NCBI GenBank assembly: GCA_030407085.1
Contig: CM059585.1
Coordinates: 67,382,501 to 67,446,500 of the forward strand
Direction of reading: 5' to 3'
DNA from: Trichopria drosophilae
Lineage: Eukaryota; Arthropoda; Insecta; Hymenoptera; Diapriidae
DNA: 64,000 nucleotides
Under the pieces are notes generated by a model. That model was not told the origin of the DNA. It ran no database searches and worked only from the letters and a program-made list of their open reading frames with translations. Below, in pieces: positions 45,663 through 57,384 of this stretch. Positions within the stretch are counted from its first letter, which is position 1, and every line of letters begins with the position of its first letter. The position numbers were made by a program, and so were the translations under genes.

Positions 45663-45828
45663 CGTATGTATGTATGTATGTATGTATGTCTTTATTATAC
45701 CATGACTAATTAGTCTTGTGGTAATATACAACAAATTTATAATGGCTATAGATTACAATTACAGTACATTAGATAAAGCATATTCGTGAAAAAACAAAGA
45801 ATAAGTACATGAATTTGTACGCTCCCGA

Positions 45829-46914
45829 TTACAATTTAGCTCGCTCGATAATGTTTAAAAATAAATATGCTGCTAATTTACGCTTAAATGTGACAATTGT
45901 GTCAGCCGATTTAATATCTTCTGGCAATAGGTTCCACAATTGTATGACCGAGAATGTAAATGATTTTTCGCGTGTCACGGTTCGGCATCGTGGAATATGG
46001 AAACCGGAAGAATGAAGACGCGAAGACCTACATAAGTCTTCATTCACATCGAGAAATAATTCGCGTAAATAGCCTGGCGTATTAGTGGACAAAATTTTGT
46101 ATGCTAAAGTGCCTAGAAAATAAGTCCGACGCATCTTAATGGTCATCCATTTTAACTTATAACGATAAGGAGTAATATGAGCATCACGCTTAAGAGAAAA
46201 AATAAATCGAATGATACTATTTGAGAGACGTTGTAATTTAACATTCAGATATTCGGACGCATCATCGTAAACCAAACAAGCGTAATCAATATGGGGCCTA
46301 ATTAACGATTCCACTAGCAGTTTTTTAATGTTAGGAGAAAGTAGGTTACCACGAAATTTCAATGCATGTAAGGTACCATACACTGTACGAGATATTTTAG
46401 CTACATGGTTGTTCCAAGTGAGATCTGATGACATAATTACTCCTAGATCTTTGACTGAATCAGAAAATGGTATTACCGTGTCATTGATAACTAACGGTGT
46501 AATAGGATAATTTTTCAACTTTGAAAGATTATGCGGAGAGCTAAAAATGATCGCTTGCATTTTACCTTCATTTAAGGTTAGACCATTTAACTCAGACCAA
46601 TCGGCTATAGCTTGACCGTCATAACATAGTTTAGTAATGGTAACATTTAATTCCTCTAATGAGCTTGTCTGAAAAATTTGTAAGTCATCAGCAAACATCA
46701 AAGCCTTATTTTTACAGAAAGTAAGCGTTTTAAGAATGGAGTCGATAAAAATGATAAAAAATATAGGACCACGGTTAGAACCCTGTGGTACACCAGATGT
46801 ACTTGGCAGACTAACTGAAGGAATGCCTTCAAGGTTTACTACTTTTTGAGTTATGCCAGTAATATATGAAAAAACCCATTTTATAACGGAATTACTAAAA
46901 CCAATCTCTTTCAT
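45829..46914 (-). pseudogene. LINE reverse transcriptase, 3' half
   Basis: A 361-codon open stretch. VPQGSNRGPIFFIIFID replaces the usual GVPQGSxLGP; MFADDLQIF is the catalytic YADD box (about residue 95); then SVKDLGVIMSSDLTWNNHV, VESLIRPHIDYACLVYDD, RLSNSIIRFIFSLKR and the C-terminal IQLWNLLPEDIKSADT and FKRKLAAYL. The C-terminus ends normally. Upstream it is separated from 47211-47813 by a frame break around 46915-47210. Confidence 0.8.
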
Positions 46915-47210
46915 TGTAGATAATAGTATCGTATGATCGGTAGAGTCGAATGCTTTCGTGAAATCAAAGAGTACCAGTACGAGATATTGTCCCTTATCAA
47001 TTGCTGCGCGAATTTCTTTCGTGATTTTGAGAAGTGCAGTTTGAGTATTATAGTTACGCCAAACCCCTCATTGAAAAGAACTCAAGAGATTATTTACCTC
47101 GAGATACTGAGTCATTTGTTTGACTACCAGAGAATCAAAGGGTTTGGCTAAATGACATACATTCGAAATGGGCCTGGTCTCAGATGGAGAACTAGGGCAT
47201 GATGTCTTAC

Positions 47211-48050
47211 TTAATGGGATGATATAAGACTGTTTCCAAACCGAGGGTAAATTCCGGTTTCAAGAGAAGCATTGTAAACAGCAGTAATGAAAGGCAAAAT
47301 CGTGGGCATAATATGTTTAATATGAGACAAGGGCAACCCGTCAGGACTTCGGCCACGAGATTTTACGAAAAATGAATTCAGAGCTTGATATACTTGCATA
47401 TTGTCTAAAGAGTTGAAAGAGAATGGGGGATATTTATATACTGTGGGTGTTGATAGGATTTGATTCAAATTATCCAAGGTGCACGGGGGTTGTTTGCTGG
47501 CGACGGAAGAGTAGTATATGTTAAGCTCAGATGGAGTAAAATGAAGCAACGGAGAATTTTCTTTGGAATTCGTGAATCCACTGGTTTTTAACGCAGACCA
47601 TATTTTATATGGGTTGGTAGCATTGTTTATCATGCTAGCAAAATATTTTTCCCTTGCCGATTTGAATTCAGTTCGGAGGCTTTTACGCAGGCACTTGTAT
47701 TCCTGAAATAAGACAAAACTATTATATCGGCGGGCGCGTTTATATACATTATTTCTCATCTTAATCCTATTTTTTAGATCAGTCGTTAACCAGGGTATGG
47801 AAGGCTTTGACACTTCCCTATTTCGATAAGGCGCGCACTGGTCAAGAGTACTAAATATACAGCAGTATAAAAAATTTACATCATTCTCGATATCGCTACG
47901 TCCAAAATCATGTTTGCTAAGTTTACCAAGCAGAATTTTCTTTAGAGCTTCCGGAGATGTGCAACTAAAATCACGAAATTTGATTGTCTTAGGGCTGGGC
48001 TTAGTAACTGAAATTTTGTAATCGACTAAAATTAAATCGTGCCCCGCGAT
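47211..48050 (-). pseudogene. LINE ORF2, region before reverse transcriptase
   Basis: IPWLTTDLKNRIKMRNNVYK, YKCLRKSLRTEFKSAREKYF, NPYKIWSALKTSGF and SRGRSPDGLPLSHIKHIMP are the linker and RT N-terminus of Jockey-type ORF2. Reading is open from 47813 to about 47220 and continues to the truncated 5' end in another frame. Confidence 0.7.
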
Positions 48051-48060
48051 GAATGGTACA

Positions 48061-48890
48061 TCTGTATATCTTAGAAATCAACATTATTTGTATGAATTCG
48101 ACTATGATATTGTACCTATGTCTATTCCTATTAATACAAAATTAGGACAAGAATGAAAACAAAACACCCTAATCTGTATTTTAAACAATTTCTTAATGCC
48201 TTAGCGGTTTACACAGATGGTAGCAAAGTTCCAGGCAATCCCCTAGTTGGATTTGCCTGTTTTCTCGATAAAAGTGACATACAAATTTCTAAAAGTATTA
48301 ATAATAATGCTTCAGTGTATACAGCCGAATGTGTTGCACTAAACTATGCAGTGGATATTGCCCTACATATTACAAACAAAGACGTTTTCATTTTTTCCAA
48401 TTCTTTGAGTGCTCTACAGAGCCTTGAACTTAACCTAGTGTAACTATTAACCCTTTAATTTTTCAGATTAAACAAAAATACAAAAAATTTCAAAATAATA
48501 ATTTACAGCGCTCTTTGAAGTTTTTCTGGATTCCTTCGAACATAGGAATCGAAGGAAGTGACAACGTCGATATGCTAGTAGTCTGCTACAGAAAAATCAC
48601 TCTTAAATTTTCCTCAAATTCCATATACTGATACTTATGAAACATTTAAACGCAACGCGTTTTATGCAACACAAAATACAATTAAAAACCAAGGTCTCTA
48701 TAAAGGAACAAAATATTTTGAGCTGTACTACAAGATAATCAAGATATCATCAAGATATCTGATTCGAAATATTAAAAATATTCCTTTTGCTCGTTTCAAG
48801 TTAGAATATTTAAAAAATCTGATGAGATGGGTCAAATTGGATTATGAATTCGTTTGCAGCGACAAAAAATCTACTTGGGATTCATGCTTT
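48061..48890 (+). pseudogene. second LINE, 3' part (RNase H)
   Basis: Resumes the LINE interrupted at 45662. LRNQHYLYEFDYDIVPMSI, then LAVYTDGSKVPGNPLVGFAC (RNase H first Asp), SVYTAECVALNYAVDIAL (Glu), FIFSNSLSALQSLE (second Asp replaced by Asn) and FWIPSNIGIEGSDNVDM. The catalytic D-to-N change and several shifts show decay. Confidence 0.75.
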
Positions 48891-48902
48891 CTCCCAAATA
48901 GT

Positions 48903-49085
48903 ATTTTTCGATACTAGTGCGTAAAATACGATTTTACGCACCGTTTTTAACATGCGATTAGATCGGCCGGTGCGTAAAATCGAATTCTTACGCACGCGTA
49001 TCGAACGATATTTTTCGATACTAGTGCGTAAAATACGATTTTATGCACCGTTTTTAACATGCGATTAGATAGGCCGATGCGCAGA
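48903..49085. repeat. 107-bp direct repeat beside a SEC63 exon
   Basis: ATTTTTCGATACTAGTGCGT at 48903 recurs at 49010, and TTTTTAACATGCGATTAGAT and GTGCG/ATGCG follow in both copies. The phrase GTGCGTAAAAT also appears inverted within the unit. It ends about 35 bp from the donor site of SEC63 exon 5. Confidence 0.8.
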
Positions 49086-49120
49086 ATGGATAAATGAATC
49101 AAAGTGCTGTTCATAATTAC

Positions 49121-49344
49121 TTGTTCTCCAGTGTAGCGTATGCTCCTGTACCACCACATTCCTACAACTGTTGGTAATCCAATCATAAAAACCAATGCGT
49201 ACAGTCCTAACACCCAAACTGAATTTTCCTTCTCCACAATCCATGATGGCAAAGCTATACCAAAACTCGTTGCACCTGGACCATCAGGATTTCCATATTT
49301 TTCCCAATTTTTCTTTGCTTCCTCATCTGTTAAGGCTTGATATG
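49121..49344 (-). CDS. SEC63: SEC63 coding exon 5 (third membrane span)
   Basis: 224 nt, phase 1 in and 0 out. It encodes AYQALTDEEAKKNWEKYGNP (end of the J domain), FGIALPSWIVEKENSVWV, the membrane span VLGLYALVFMIGLPTVVGM, and WWYRSIRYTGEQ. Acceptor TAG before 49344; donor CAA|GTAATT after 49121. Downstream in gene sense the intron runs to 11334. Confidence 0.93.
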
Positions 49345-49445
49345 CTATTTTGCAAACAAAATGAATCTATTATGTACTCTGCTATTTTAGATAATGTTTA
49401 TCTTTCTCATGTAATATTAAGAAACATAACAAATATATCTTTTAC

Positions 49446-49551
49446 CCTTTGTTAATTTCATAAATCCTTTTTCATTGCCAGTTTCCTTATCAGGGTGCAA
49501 TACTAATGAAAGCTTTCGATAAGCTTTTTTGATCTCACTTTGTGATGAGCC
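49446..49551 (-). CDS. SEC63: SEC63 coding exon 4 (J domain)
   Basis: 106 nt, phase 0 in and 1 out. GSSQSEIKKAYRKLSLVLHP with the HPD tripeptide intact and DKETGNEKGFMKLT: the J domain that faces the ER lumen and recruits BiP. Acceptor TTTTTAG before 49551; donor GTAAAA after 49446. Confidence 0.94.
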
Positions 49552-49559
49552 CTAAAAAT

Positions 49560-50536
49560 ATACACGATGTTATTTCATTTTATTATTTCGTCACTACGAT
49601 ATGTTTTACCAGAATAATATAAATTTTAATAGCATTAGTTCCATTCAAAATTGTACTGCTACAGTAACATACTTTCTATTTATCACTTTTATCTTATTTT
49701 AATTATCTCCAATTGTGTAATGCAAAAGAATGATAAAATATTACAATTTCATAATTATCGCATATACAGCCAAAATAATATTACCACATTAAAAGACACT
49801 CGATATACAATAGTTCATGTATATTTCACAAATTTGAATAACATACACACGAATGACATAATATGCGTGCAATAATGAAAATATTCATATTATTGATATT
49901 GATATTATAAATACGGATGGAACAAACATTTGTGATTTCTTGGACATGCATTTACAACAGAATAGTTGTCTTCTTATATCTGTATCTGGAATCAATTCAG
50001 TTTAAAATTAACCATGTCTGTTCATTTCATTTGATCATATCAGAGTTATGCATGATGCTTTTGGTTCATGGCTGCCATATTCCCTAAAAGTGTGAGACAT
50101 GGCTAAAGAGCCTGAAACACAGCTGTTAGAGGATGGCCTCATGTTTTTAAAAGACGAGTAAGTTATGAAACACAAACATCACACACACTGTGATGCAAAA
50201 CCTAAAATTTGCTTCCCATGCAGTAATTTTTGTGTCTGTTTCTGGATATAATTGTGCACGAAAAAGAACAAACAGGACTAGTTACTGAATAGTACCAAGT
50301 TTTCAAAGTATCAATAATTAGATTTTTCCCATTAATGAAAGTTTGACTGTTCTACTTGCTTGTGGAACTTTTATCTCTATTCAGTTCCTTGTTCTTGATT
50401 TATTTCATATCCAAAGATATTTTTCTACATGACAGATATTTCCGATTACAAATAGATAATTACTAGTTTATGATGGTTCACATTATGTAGTTGAAATACA
50501 TCATCAACTTTTATTTAGTATTTTATTTCAAGATGC
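49560..50536. other. SEC63 intron, possible unrelated plus-strand exon
   Basis: AT-rich intron. At 50099-50157 a plus-strand ATG opens MAKEPETQLLEDGLMFLKD followed by a good donor (GA|GTAAGT), preceded by a GGCTGCCATATT motif. I could not find a convincing second exon. It may be the first exon of an unknown gene or chance. Confidence 0.25.
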
Positions 50537-50540
50537 ATAT

Positions 50541-51100
50541 CGTCGGGTTAGCGGAGAAACCCGCCATTTCGGAAACTCGATGATAAAACTGGCCATCTCG
50601 TAAGCTCAATGATAAAACTGGCCATTTCGGAACGTCGCTGATGAAACTGGCCATTTCGGAGATTCGACGATAAAACTGGCCATTTCGGAACGTTACTGAT
50701 AAAACTGGCCAGTTCGGTGATGAAACCTACCATTTCGGAAGAACGATTTCGTTGTTCATATTTTTTTAAGTTGGTAACGCTACATTTCGAACAATTGAAT
50801 AATATTAATAATCAAGGGGACATATTTTGTAAGCTATAAACAGTTCCGTATTCTTGATAATGTTATGTAGCGCTATATTTTTGTTATTTATAACTGAATA
50901 TTGTTTAAATTCTAAAATCATTATTTTACAAAAATAAGCACGTGCACCCGCCTATTAATGTAAAATATAATTTTTTGGAATTTCTTTGAAATCCATAAAT
51001 CCTTTATATTGTAAATAATATTATATACAGATGATATCTATAATTGAGCAACGGTATTAATTTGGATGTAAGTGAGCACACTTTTCTGTGAACTTTTCCA
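50541..51100. repeat. terminal inverted repeat, left, with subterminal array
   Basis: The complement of 57385-57923. The first 200 bp hold about six variants of a roughly 33-bp unit on GATAAAACTGGCCATTTCGG, separated by short variable spacers such as AACGTCGCT. Such arrays often are transposase-binding sites. The inner 350 bp is AT-rich. Confidence 0.93.
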
Positions 51101-51246
51101 AGCCGATTTCAAAATGAAGCGAAAAAAAAGAATGTTAAAAAGAATGGTATCTTGCCATGTTCATAATGAATAGTTTAGAATTGACTGACGGGGCAATTTA
51201 AGCGGCAAATTATTGAAAAATATAATAATAGTAAAAATTATTTACT

Positions 51247-51253
51247 ATGGAAG
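51247..51253 (+). CDS. transposon gene, exon 1
   Basis: ATGGAAG followed by GTGAGT. The seven-base exon is chosen because it alone supplies an ATG that joins in phase to exon 2 and because the complete model is an exact multiple of three. Confidence 0.6.
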
Positions 51254-51325
51254 GTGAGTTCCATTTATGTAAGTTCTAAGATTAATATCAATATTGAATT
51301 TTACATCATTGCTAATTTTATACAG

Positions 51326-51415
51326 ACGATTTTGATTGGTTAAGTGAACACCCTTGTCGGATTAAAAGAGTTACACCTGGGTCCGCCAATGTTTTAGAGA
51401 AGAATGAAACTTCTG
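51326..51415 (+). CDS. transposon gene, exon 2
   Basis: 90 nt, acceptor ATACAG, donor GTAAGG. Encodes DFDWLSEHPCRIKRVTPGSA and following polar residues. Phase 1 at both ends. Confidence 0.7.
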
Positions 51416-52176
51416 GTAAGGACCTATATCAGGGAAAATTTTTAGTTATATTTTTATGACGATTTAAAATACGAACAAAGAACCAAATCACATTTATTGG
51501 TTTGCATATTGAAAGTAATTGGTAAAATGTAAAATATTTCCAAGGAGGTTATTTCATATTCATTATTGTGGATTTATAAATGCGATCCTACAATTCGGAC
51601 TAAATTTCCTGGAGTTATTAGAATTGTATAAAATGGCCTTTATAAAACTATATAACCTGAAAATTGGAGAATGTAGTTTATTATGTTCATGAATTTTAAA
51701 GAGCCTCTTTAAAATTTCCGTTTCGATTTTGAGTATTCTGAGTGGAATTTTGTAGAATAGCATTCCAAAGTTTGTAATTTTACAAGGAAGCTTTAAAATC
51801 GTAACGAAAAATGTTAAAATAACCTCGTTTGATAAATATGTGGCTTGTTAGAATATGGACAAAATACGCCAGTTTCTTTTCAAAATGTAACTGATTATTA
51901 TTATACTGCCGGTAACCACTCAGTATTCTCACTAAAATTCTTGGAGTGAATAAAATTGTTCAGAAAGTAATTATATAACTACACTGTAAAAAAAAGTTTT
52001 AAATTAAGGGAGAATATAGGATTCATTTAAGATGTAACGAAAATAAGACCAATTAGAAAAGGACAAACTTGTGTCTTATATACATTGGCTTAATTTAAGA
52101 CCTTTTAAAATATAACAATTTTAAGACTTTTTTCTTTCTGTGTAATTAGCGCCATAACAGTTCCATTGTTGTTTAG

Positions 52177-52302
52177 TGTATTTTGATTTAAACTCAACGA
52201 ATCCGTGTTCTTTGGACGAAATAAATACTTCTGAAGGCGTCGATAAAGTAGCAACGGATAACCTGAACCTAATATCACCTGTGCAATTTAATGAAGTGGA
52301 TG
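52177..52302 (+). CDS. transposon gene, exon 3
   Basis: 126 nt, acceptor GTTTAG, donor GTAACA. Encodes an acidic, polar stretch with NPCSLDEINTSEGVDKV. Phase 1 at both ends. Confidence 0.7.
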
Positions 52303-52702
52303 GTAACAATTCACAAACATTTTCGTTAATTTTATAATTCTGATTTGTTTGCCTCATAATTGTAACTTTTTGGAGTAATAAAAGGACAAGAAAGTCTGAA
52401 AAATATTGGACAACTTTTTATGAAAAATTCCGAAAAATTGGCGTTATTATCTGACCCACTTTTTCTAAAATTGTTCATAAAAAAAAGTTTACCATGTACG
52501 AATATACTAACGACTCACAAATTAATATTTTAAAAACAATCATAACAATTTAACGAATTATCTTGTTACAAGGAGACCACTTTATGTACAAAAATTTCAG
52601 CACATATTGTAGTCTGAGAATTTTTCCGGAACTTCGCTGTTCCATTTTTAAATATTACTGACAACATATTTTGTAACTTTATCACAATAACGAGTTAAGT
52701 TT

Positions 52703-53665
52703 GGGTCAGTCCATTATATTTCGACCAAAGTCGTTGCGAGCCGATTTTTAAAAAATTAATATACAAAAAAATATTCATTTGAACTTCCGCACTTCTCGCA
52801 TTTCCGCGAACTTTACGACCCAATATCTCCGTTAAAGAAAAATTAAAAAAATGGGCACTTTGGGAATATTTAAAACAAACCTCCGTCTTCACGCACTAAA
52901 ATTTTTGCGTTGGTCCCGTGTCTAGTTTGGGAGAAATTAGTAACTATAAATTGTACGTTATTTTCAGGTTAAATGTTCGTTTAATTCAATCGATCACGTT
53001 CGATGTTTGAACATTTAACCTGAAAATAACGTACAATTTAAAAATACTAATTTCTCATTAACTAGACACGGGACCAACATGAAAATTTTAGTACATGAAG
53101 ACGGAGGTTTGTTTTAAATATTCCCTAAGTTCCCATTTTCTTCATTTTCCTTTAACGGAGATATTGAGTCGTAAAGTTCGCAGAAATGCGAAAAGTGCGG
53201 ATTTTGAGATGAAAATTTTTATATATTTAAAGTAATGATAAAGAAAGTAAGAGGTAAATTTCAAAGTTTATCCTATTTACTTCATATTCGCTAAGTTAAA
53301 ACCTATTTCAATAATTCCAGTTCATTACAAACGTTAGTGAAAAATCGTGAAATTAGGTTATTTGGCATGCTGATTTTGAAATCATATTTTAACTTTTATA
53401 TTGTTGTGTTAACGTTTTGATTATAATAAAATTAATTAAATTAATGATTAATCTATGCTTTTAATCAATTTTCTGCTTGCTAAAAATGTGACAGTTTTCC
53501 GTATCTTCGATACTTTAAACTCATATTTAAAGAAATCGAGTAAATATATTAACATAATTCTTTTCATTTCGTGCTCGAGATAGCTTACAGAATCATTTCT
53601 GAAAGTATAAAATTTTTTAAAAATTGACTCGCAACGATTTTGGTTGAAATATAATGGACTGACCC
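52703..53665. mobile_element. nested palindromic element in transposon intron
   Basis: Starts GGGTCAGTCCATTATATTTC and ends with the complement GAAATATAATGGACTGACCC. The inner part pairs again over about 200 bp per side around 52990 (TTTCAGGTTAAATGTTC against GAACATTTAACCTGAAA). No coding capacity. It is placed so that the splice acceptor of exon 4 (TTTTAG, 53684) lies just outside it. Confidence 0.8.
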
Positions 53666-53684
53666 GTAAGTGATTTCGTTTTAG

Positions 53685-54158
53685 TACAAGTTGAGGTAGT
53701 AGATTGTGAAGAACCTGACTCCAATTTACTGAATGTAAATAGCGACATTAATACGACAAAACCTCGATCAAGAAAACGTGAAAGACACCCTGAGCAGTGG
53801 AAATCTGCCACATCAAAAAAAGCAAAAAATACGGGAATTGACGGATTTTCAAAAAACGGAACGCCAATAACCAAGAAAGTTATGGGTTCAGGGTGTGGAA
53901 ACTGTCGTTTTAAGTGCCAGACAAAAATTTCGTTACAAGACCGAAAAAATATATTTGATCAATATTGGTCGATTGGTGATCATTCTCGCCAAATGGATTT
54001 CATTAGTAAACTTGTTTCTGCTCATGATTGCAAAGAAGTTAAACGTATTGAAGATAATACGAATGTTTCGCATAAGGCAGTGTCAAGATATTATTATTTA
54101 ACAAATTCAAATAACACGAATATCAAAGTTTGCCGCAAAATGTTTCTCCAAACATTTG
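53685..54158 (+). CDS. transposon gene, exon 4 (Cys cluster)
   Basis: 474 nt, acceptor TTTTAG, donor GTAATT. Encodes a basic stretch (PRSRKRERHPEQWKS), then GSGCGNCRFKC at about residues 142-152, DRKNIFDQYWSIGDHSRQMD, SHKAVSRYYYL and CRKMFLQTFG. The Cys-x2-Cys-x3-Cys with later cysteines suggests a DNA-binding zinc module ahead of the catalytic core. Confidence 0.85.
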
Positions 54159-54930
54159 GTAATTATTTTTCAATATAATGTATTTTCGGTAGGGAAGACC
54201 TGGGCTAAATGGCTTATTTTTTTCACTATTTAATTTTTAGCGTCATTATTATTACATTATTTTAAAAAGTATAGCATGTGGAACAGTTTCTGCAATGCAT
54301 CAGCTTTCACTTTAAAAAAGATTGATCGGTTTTCGTTTACAGTTTTAATGTTATATTCCGTTCGGAATCTCGTATAGTATGCTCCAAAATCCTTCAAAAA
54401 CATTCCTTGGGAAGATATTTAATAACTAATTGCTATATCTATGTCGTCTATTAGTAAATTTTTTTATTTTTTCATATAGCTTTCTTCATAACTTTGGAAT
54501 AAATCTACATAAACGAATTTGCCCAGTCGTCTCTTCATCGAAAGTTAAAATTTTCAAAATTGTTTGCCTATCCCGCAACCACTGCTAACTTTGTTAGCTA
54601 TCACAGCTAAAATTTAAATAAAACATAAGTACTATTTTTTAGTTTAGCAAACTGTTTTTTAGACGTAGTGAACAAATAAATCGGTACAGGTATTAACCCT
54701 CTGTGAACACTTGAAAAATGTTATTTTTATGTTTTTTTAGCTAACATTTTTTACAACCGTTGCAAAATGTTTTTTACCATCGGAAACTTTTTAGCTGTGA
54801 TAAAAAACTAGGAAGCAACAAACTCGATTTAGTCACGGTAGCCAAATCATTTTTTTCGTGCATTAAGAATTTAAGCCCATGGGCGTCTGTGATTAACAAT
54901 ATACATTTTTAAGTAATTTATTTTAAACAG

Positions 54931-55774
54931 GAATTGGCAGAGGCATTCTCGATACGATTGAGTTGAAAAAAAAAGAATCAATAAACGGCGTTTTGATTGG
55001 AAGTGATTTACGTGGCAAACATACTCATAAGCCGTCAAAAATACCAGCAGAAATTACTGACTTGGTTCGGAATCACATTGATTCTTTTCCTCGTGTAGAA
55101 TCGCATTACTGCCGTGCAAGTACAACACGACAGTATTTAGACGAAAATTTAAATATAAATAAAATGTACGAATTGTACAAAATTTGGATGGGTAGTGCAC
55201 ATCCAACTAAGGATATTGTGTCTGAGTCCCGATATAGAGACATTTTTCGAACTGAATATAATTTGTTTTTCCACAAGCCTAAAAAGGACCAATGCGATGA
55301 ATGTTGTGCTTTTCATTCGTTATCTGCTGCAGACAAAGAGGGAAAGAAAGCCGAATACGAAACCCACATCGCAACAAAGAATAAGATCAGAAATATGATG
55401 AAAGCCGATAAAGAAATTTCAAAAATAAACAAGAATATCTGTTGTGCTTCTTTCGATTTAGAGAAAGTTTTGAACGCCCCTAAAACTGAAGTGTCTGTCC
55501 TCTATTATAAGAGAAAAATTTCTATATACAATTTTACTATTTTCAATTTAGGCACCAAAGAAGGCGAATGCTACGTATGGAACGAAACAGTAGCAAAAAG
55601 AGGGGCCAATGAAATTAGTAGTTGTCTTTGGCGTTTTATTCTAGCGAAAAGTCAACAGGGAATTAAGGAATTTCGATTTTATAGCGACAATTGTGGAGGG
55701 CAGAATAGAAATCAAATCTTATACACCATGTACAAAAAAGCCGCTGAAGAATTTGGTGTTGTTATCTGTCATAG
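54931..55774 (+). CDS. transposon gene, exon 5 (catalytic core)
   Basis: 844 nt, acceptor AAACAG, donor GTACAA. The six exons together give 1,995 nt, an uninterrupted 664-residue protein. This exon holds GVLIGSDLRGKHTHKPSKIP, the Cys/His run QCDECCAFH (about residue 353), CASFDLEKVLNAP (candidate first catalytic Asp, about 408) and FRFYSDNCGGQNRN (second Asp, about 485). The next exon supplies GDSMHSAIE (526-533) with a third acidic residue. Spacing and context fit an RNase H-like DDE/D transposase. I know the pattern from unnamed proteins in insects and cnidarians; the catalytic role is inference. Confidence 0.85.
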
Positions 55775-56281
55775 GTACAAGCACATGGATACTCACCTAA
55801 CGCTATAATAACTTAAGCAGCTCTGTGACCAGTGTGATACTTTTAAAAATTTGTTTTCATTTTTTTATAGTCTATACCTTTAAAAATAACGTTCACAATA
55901 TTATTTACCTAATGTAAAATAATGCGGATCTCAAGTAATTTTTGAACTACAGACTTCTTAATAGCAGCTGCTCGACGGTCAGAAACTTGCATGATATTTT
56001 TCAAAATTGCTATAATTCTTACTCAAATTCAAATCATCCGAACGACTTGAATCTTATTTTATCATTTTTAGTATTTGTTTTTACATATCGCTGGAACTCC
56101 AGTGTTTTTCATTGGATAAAATCTGCTATATAAAAAAACCAACTACTTTTCAAGCGAACAAACTTTAAGTATCTGACAACATAATTCAGATGTATCTAAT
56201 AAATTCAAATATTCACTACTTAGATTCAACATCGATATTCATACTGTAGCAAACAAATATTAATTAATACTTTATTTCTAG

Positions 56282-56735
56282 ATATTTAGTAAAAGGACAT
56301 ACACAAACTGATGGCGATTCGATGCATTCCGCGATTGAGACTGCTGCTAGAAGCCAATCATTGTTTACACAAGAACAATGGTGCTCTGTCATGAGGGAGG
56401 CAAAACGAGAACAGCCAAAATATATTGTTCAAGATGTATGTCAGGAGAATATTTTAGATTTCTCGTCTCTGTCGGAAAAATCATTCTGGAGAAAGATTAA
56501 AATTTCACTACTGACAGAAATTAAAATACATCCGGACGGAAAAATGGATTATAAATACAATTATGAAGACACAAGTCGAAAGACGAATATTAAAATTATT
56601 TCAAACCATGAATTAACAAAATGCTACACAAAAAAATTACCAATTGATGCAGACAAGAAAAAAGATTTGCAATATCTTATGGCTCGAAATGTAATTCCTG
56701 CTCAGTATCATGACTTTTATAATAACCTATTTTAA
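56282..56735 (+). CDS. transposon gene, exon 6 (core end and C-terminus)
   Basis: 454 nt, acceptor TTTCTAG, normal stop at 56735. Encodes YLVKGHTQTDGDSMHSAIE with candidate catalytic Asp 526 and Glu 533, then EQWCSVMREAKREQPKYIVQ and a Lys-rich C-terminus. An AATAAA signal lies at 56756-56761. Confidence 0.85.
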
Positions 56736-57236
56736 TTGCAATACAGAGCATTACAAATAAACGTTTGAATTACCTTTGTGTCTTTTAATAGTAGAATTTG
56801 TGTCACAGAAAAAAATCGTACAGGCCGTCATAACTATAAAAGTTGGTTTTATTTACGAAATTTCTTAATAAGTTCATAGGATTATTTATTAACCTTCCAT
56901 ACGCGATAAAGTATACCACTATGCTTATAATTGCCTATGCGACTTTCTTTTGCATTACAAACATTTGACATCTTGAAAAAAATAGCCGTACTTTCTTTAA
57001 AAACTAAACTTTTTTTTTCAATTACGATGTAACACCTTAGAAGGTGTTATAATATTTAAGTTGACTGTAAATTTCGATTGCTTAGGGCTGTAAGTAGGTC
57101 TCCTATCAAAGGCTTATTGAAAAAAATTAGTCAAAAATATATGTTGCTAACGGCCGGTCTAATAGCTCCTAAACGGCAAAAGATACGCAAAATTAATAAA
57201 TTCATTCTCATCATTAAGTACTAAATAAAAAAAACA

Positions 57237-57384
57237 TTATCAAGAATAACGTATTTCTTATAGTTTACTATATGTCATTTGCTTACACATTATTCAATAT
57301 TGCTCCAAATGTAGCGTTACCAACATCAAAGGTGAACAAAGAAATTATTCTTCCGAAATGGAAGGTTTTATCGTCGAACCTCCC
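57237..57384. repeat. second, diverged copy of terminal-repeat sequence
   Basis: ACATTATCAAGAATAACG, then AATGTAGCGTTACCAAC and TTCTTCCGAAATGGAAGGTT, match 57622-57757 in the same orientation. The terminal repeat thus has a degenerate internal duplicate on this side only. Confidence 0.8.

Larger units (their letters stand above)
45663..48060 (-). mobile_element. LINE inserted on the minus strand, 5'-truncated
   Basis: Bounded by an 8-bp target duplication TCTGTATA (45655-45662 and 48061-48068). On the minus strand it ends in a short (CATA)n tail (complement at about 45661-45690) and is truncated at its 5' end within the sequence before RT. It is clearly better preserved than the LINE it interrupts. 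Jockey-superfamily-like by its RT; the clade is not certain. Confidence 0.88.

Noticed and set aside
50541..50745. CRISPR-like array
   Set aside because: Repeats and spacers are regular at first sight, but the units vary, are mirrored at the other transposon end, and the genome is eukaryotic.
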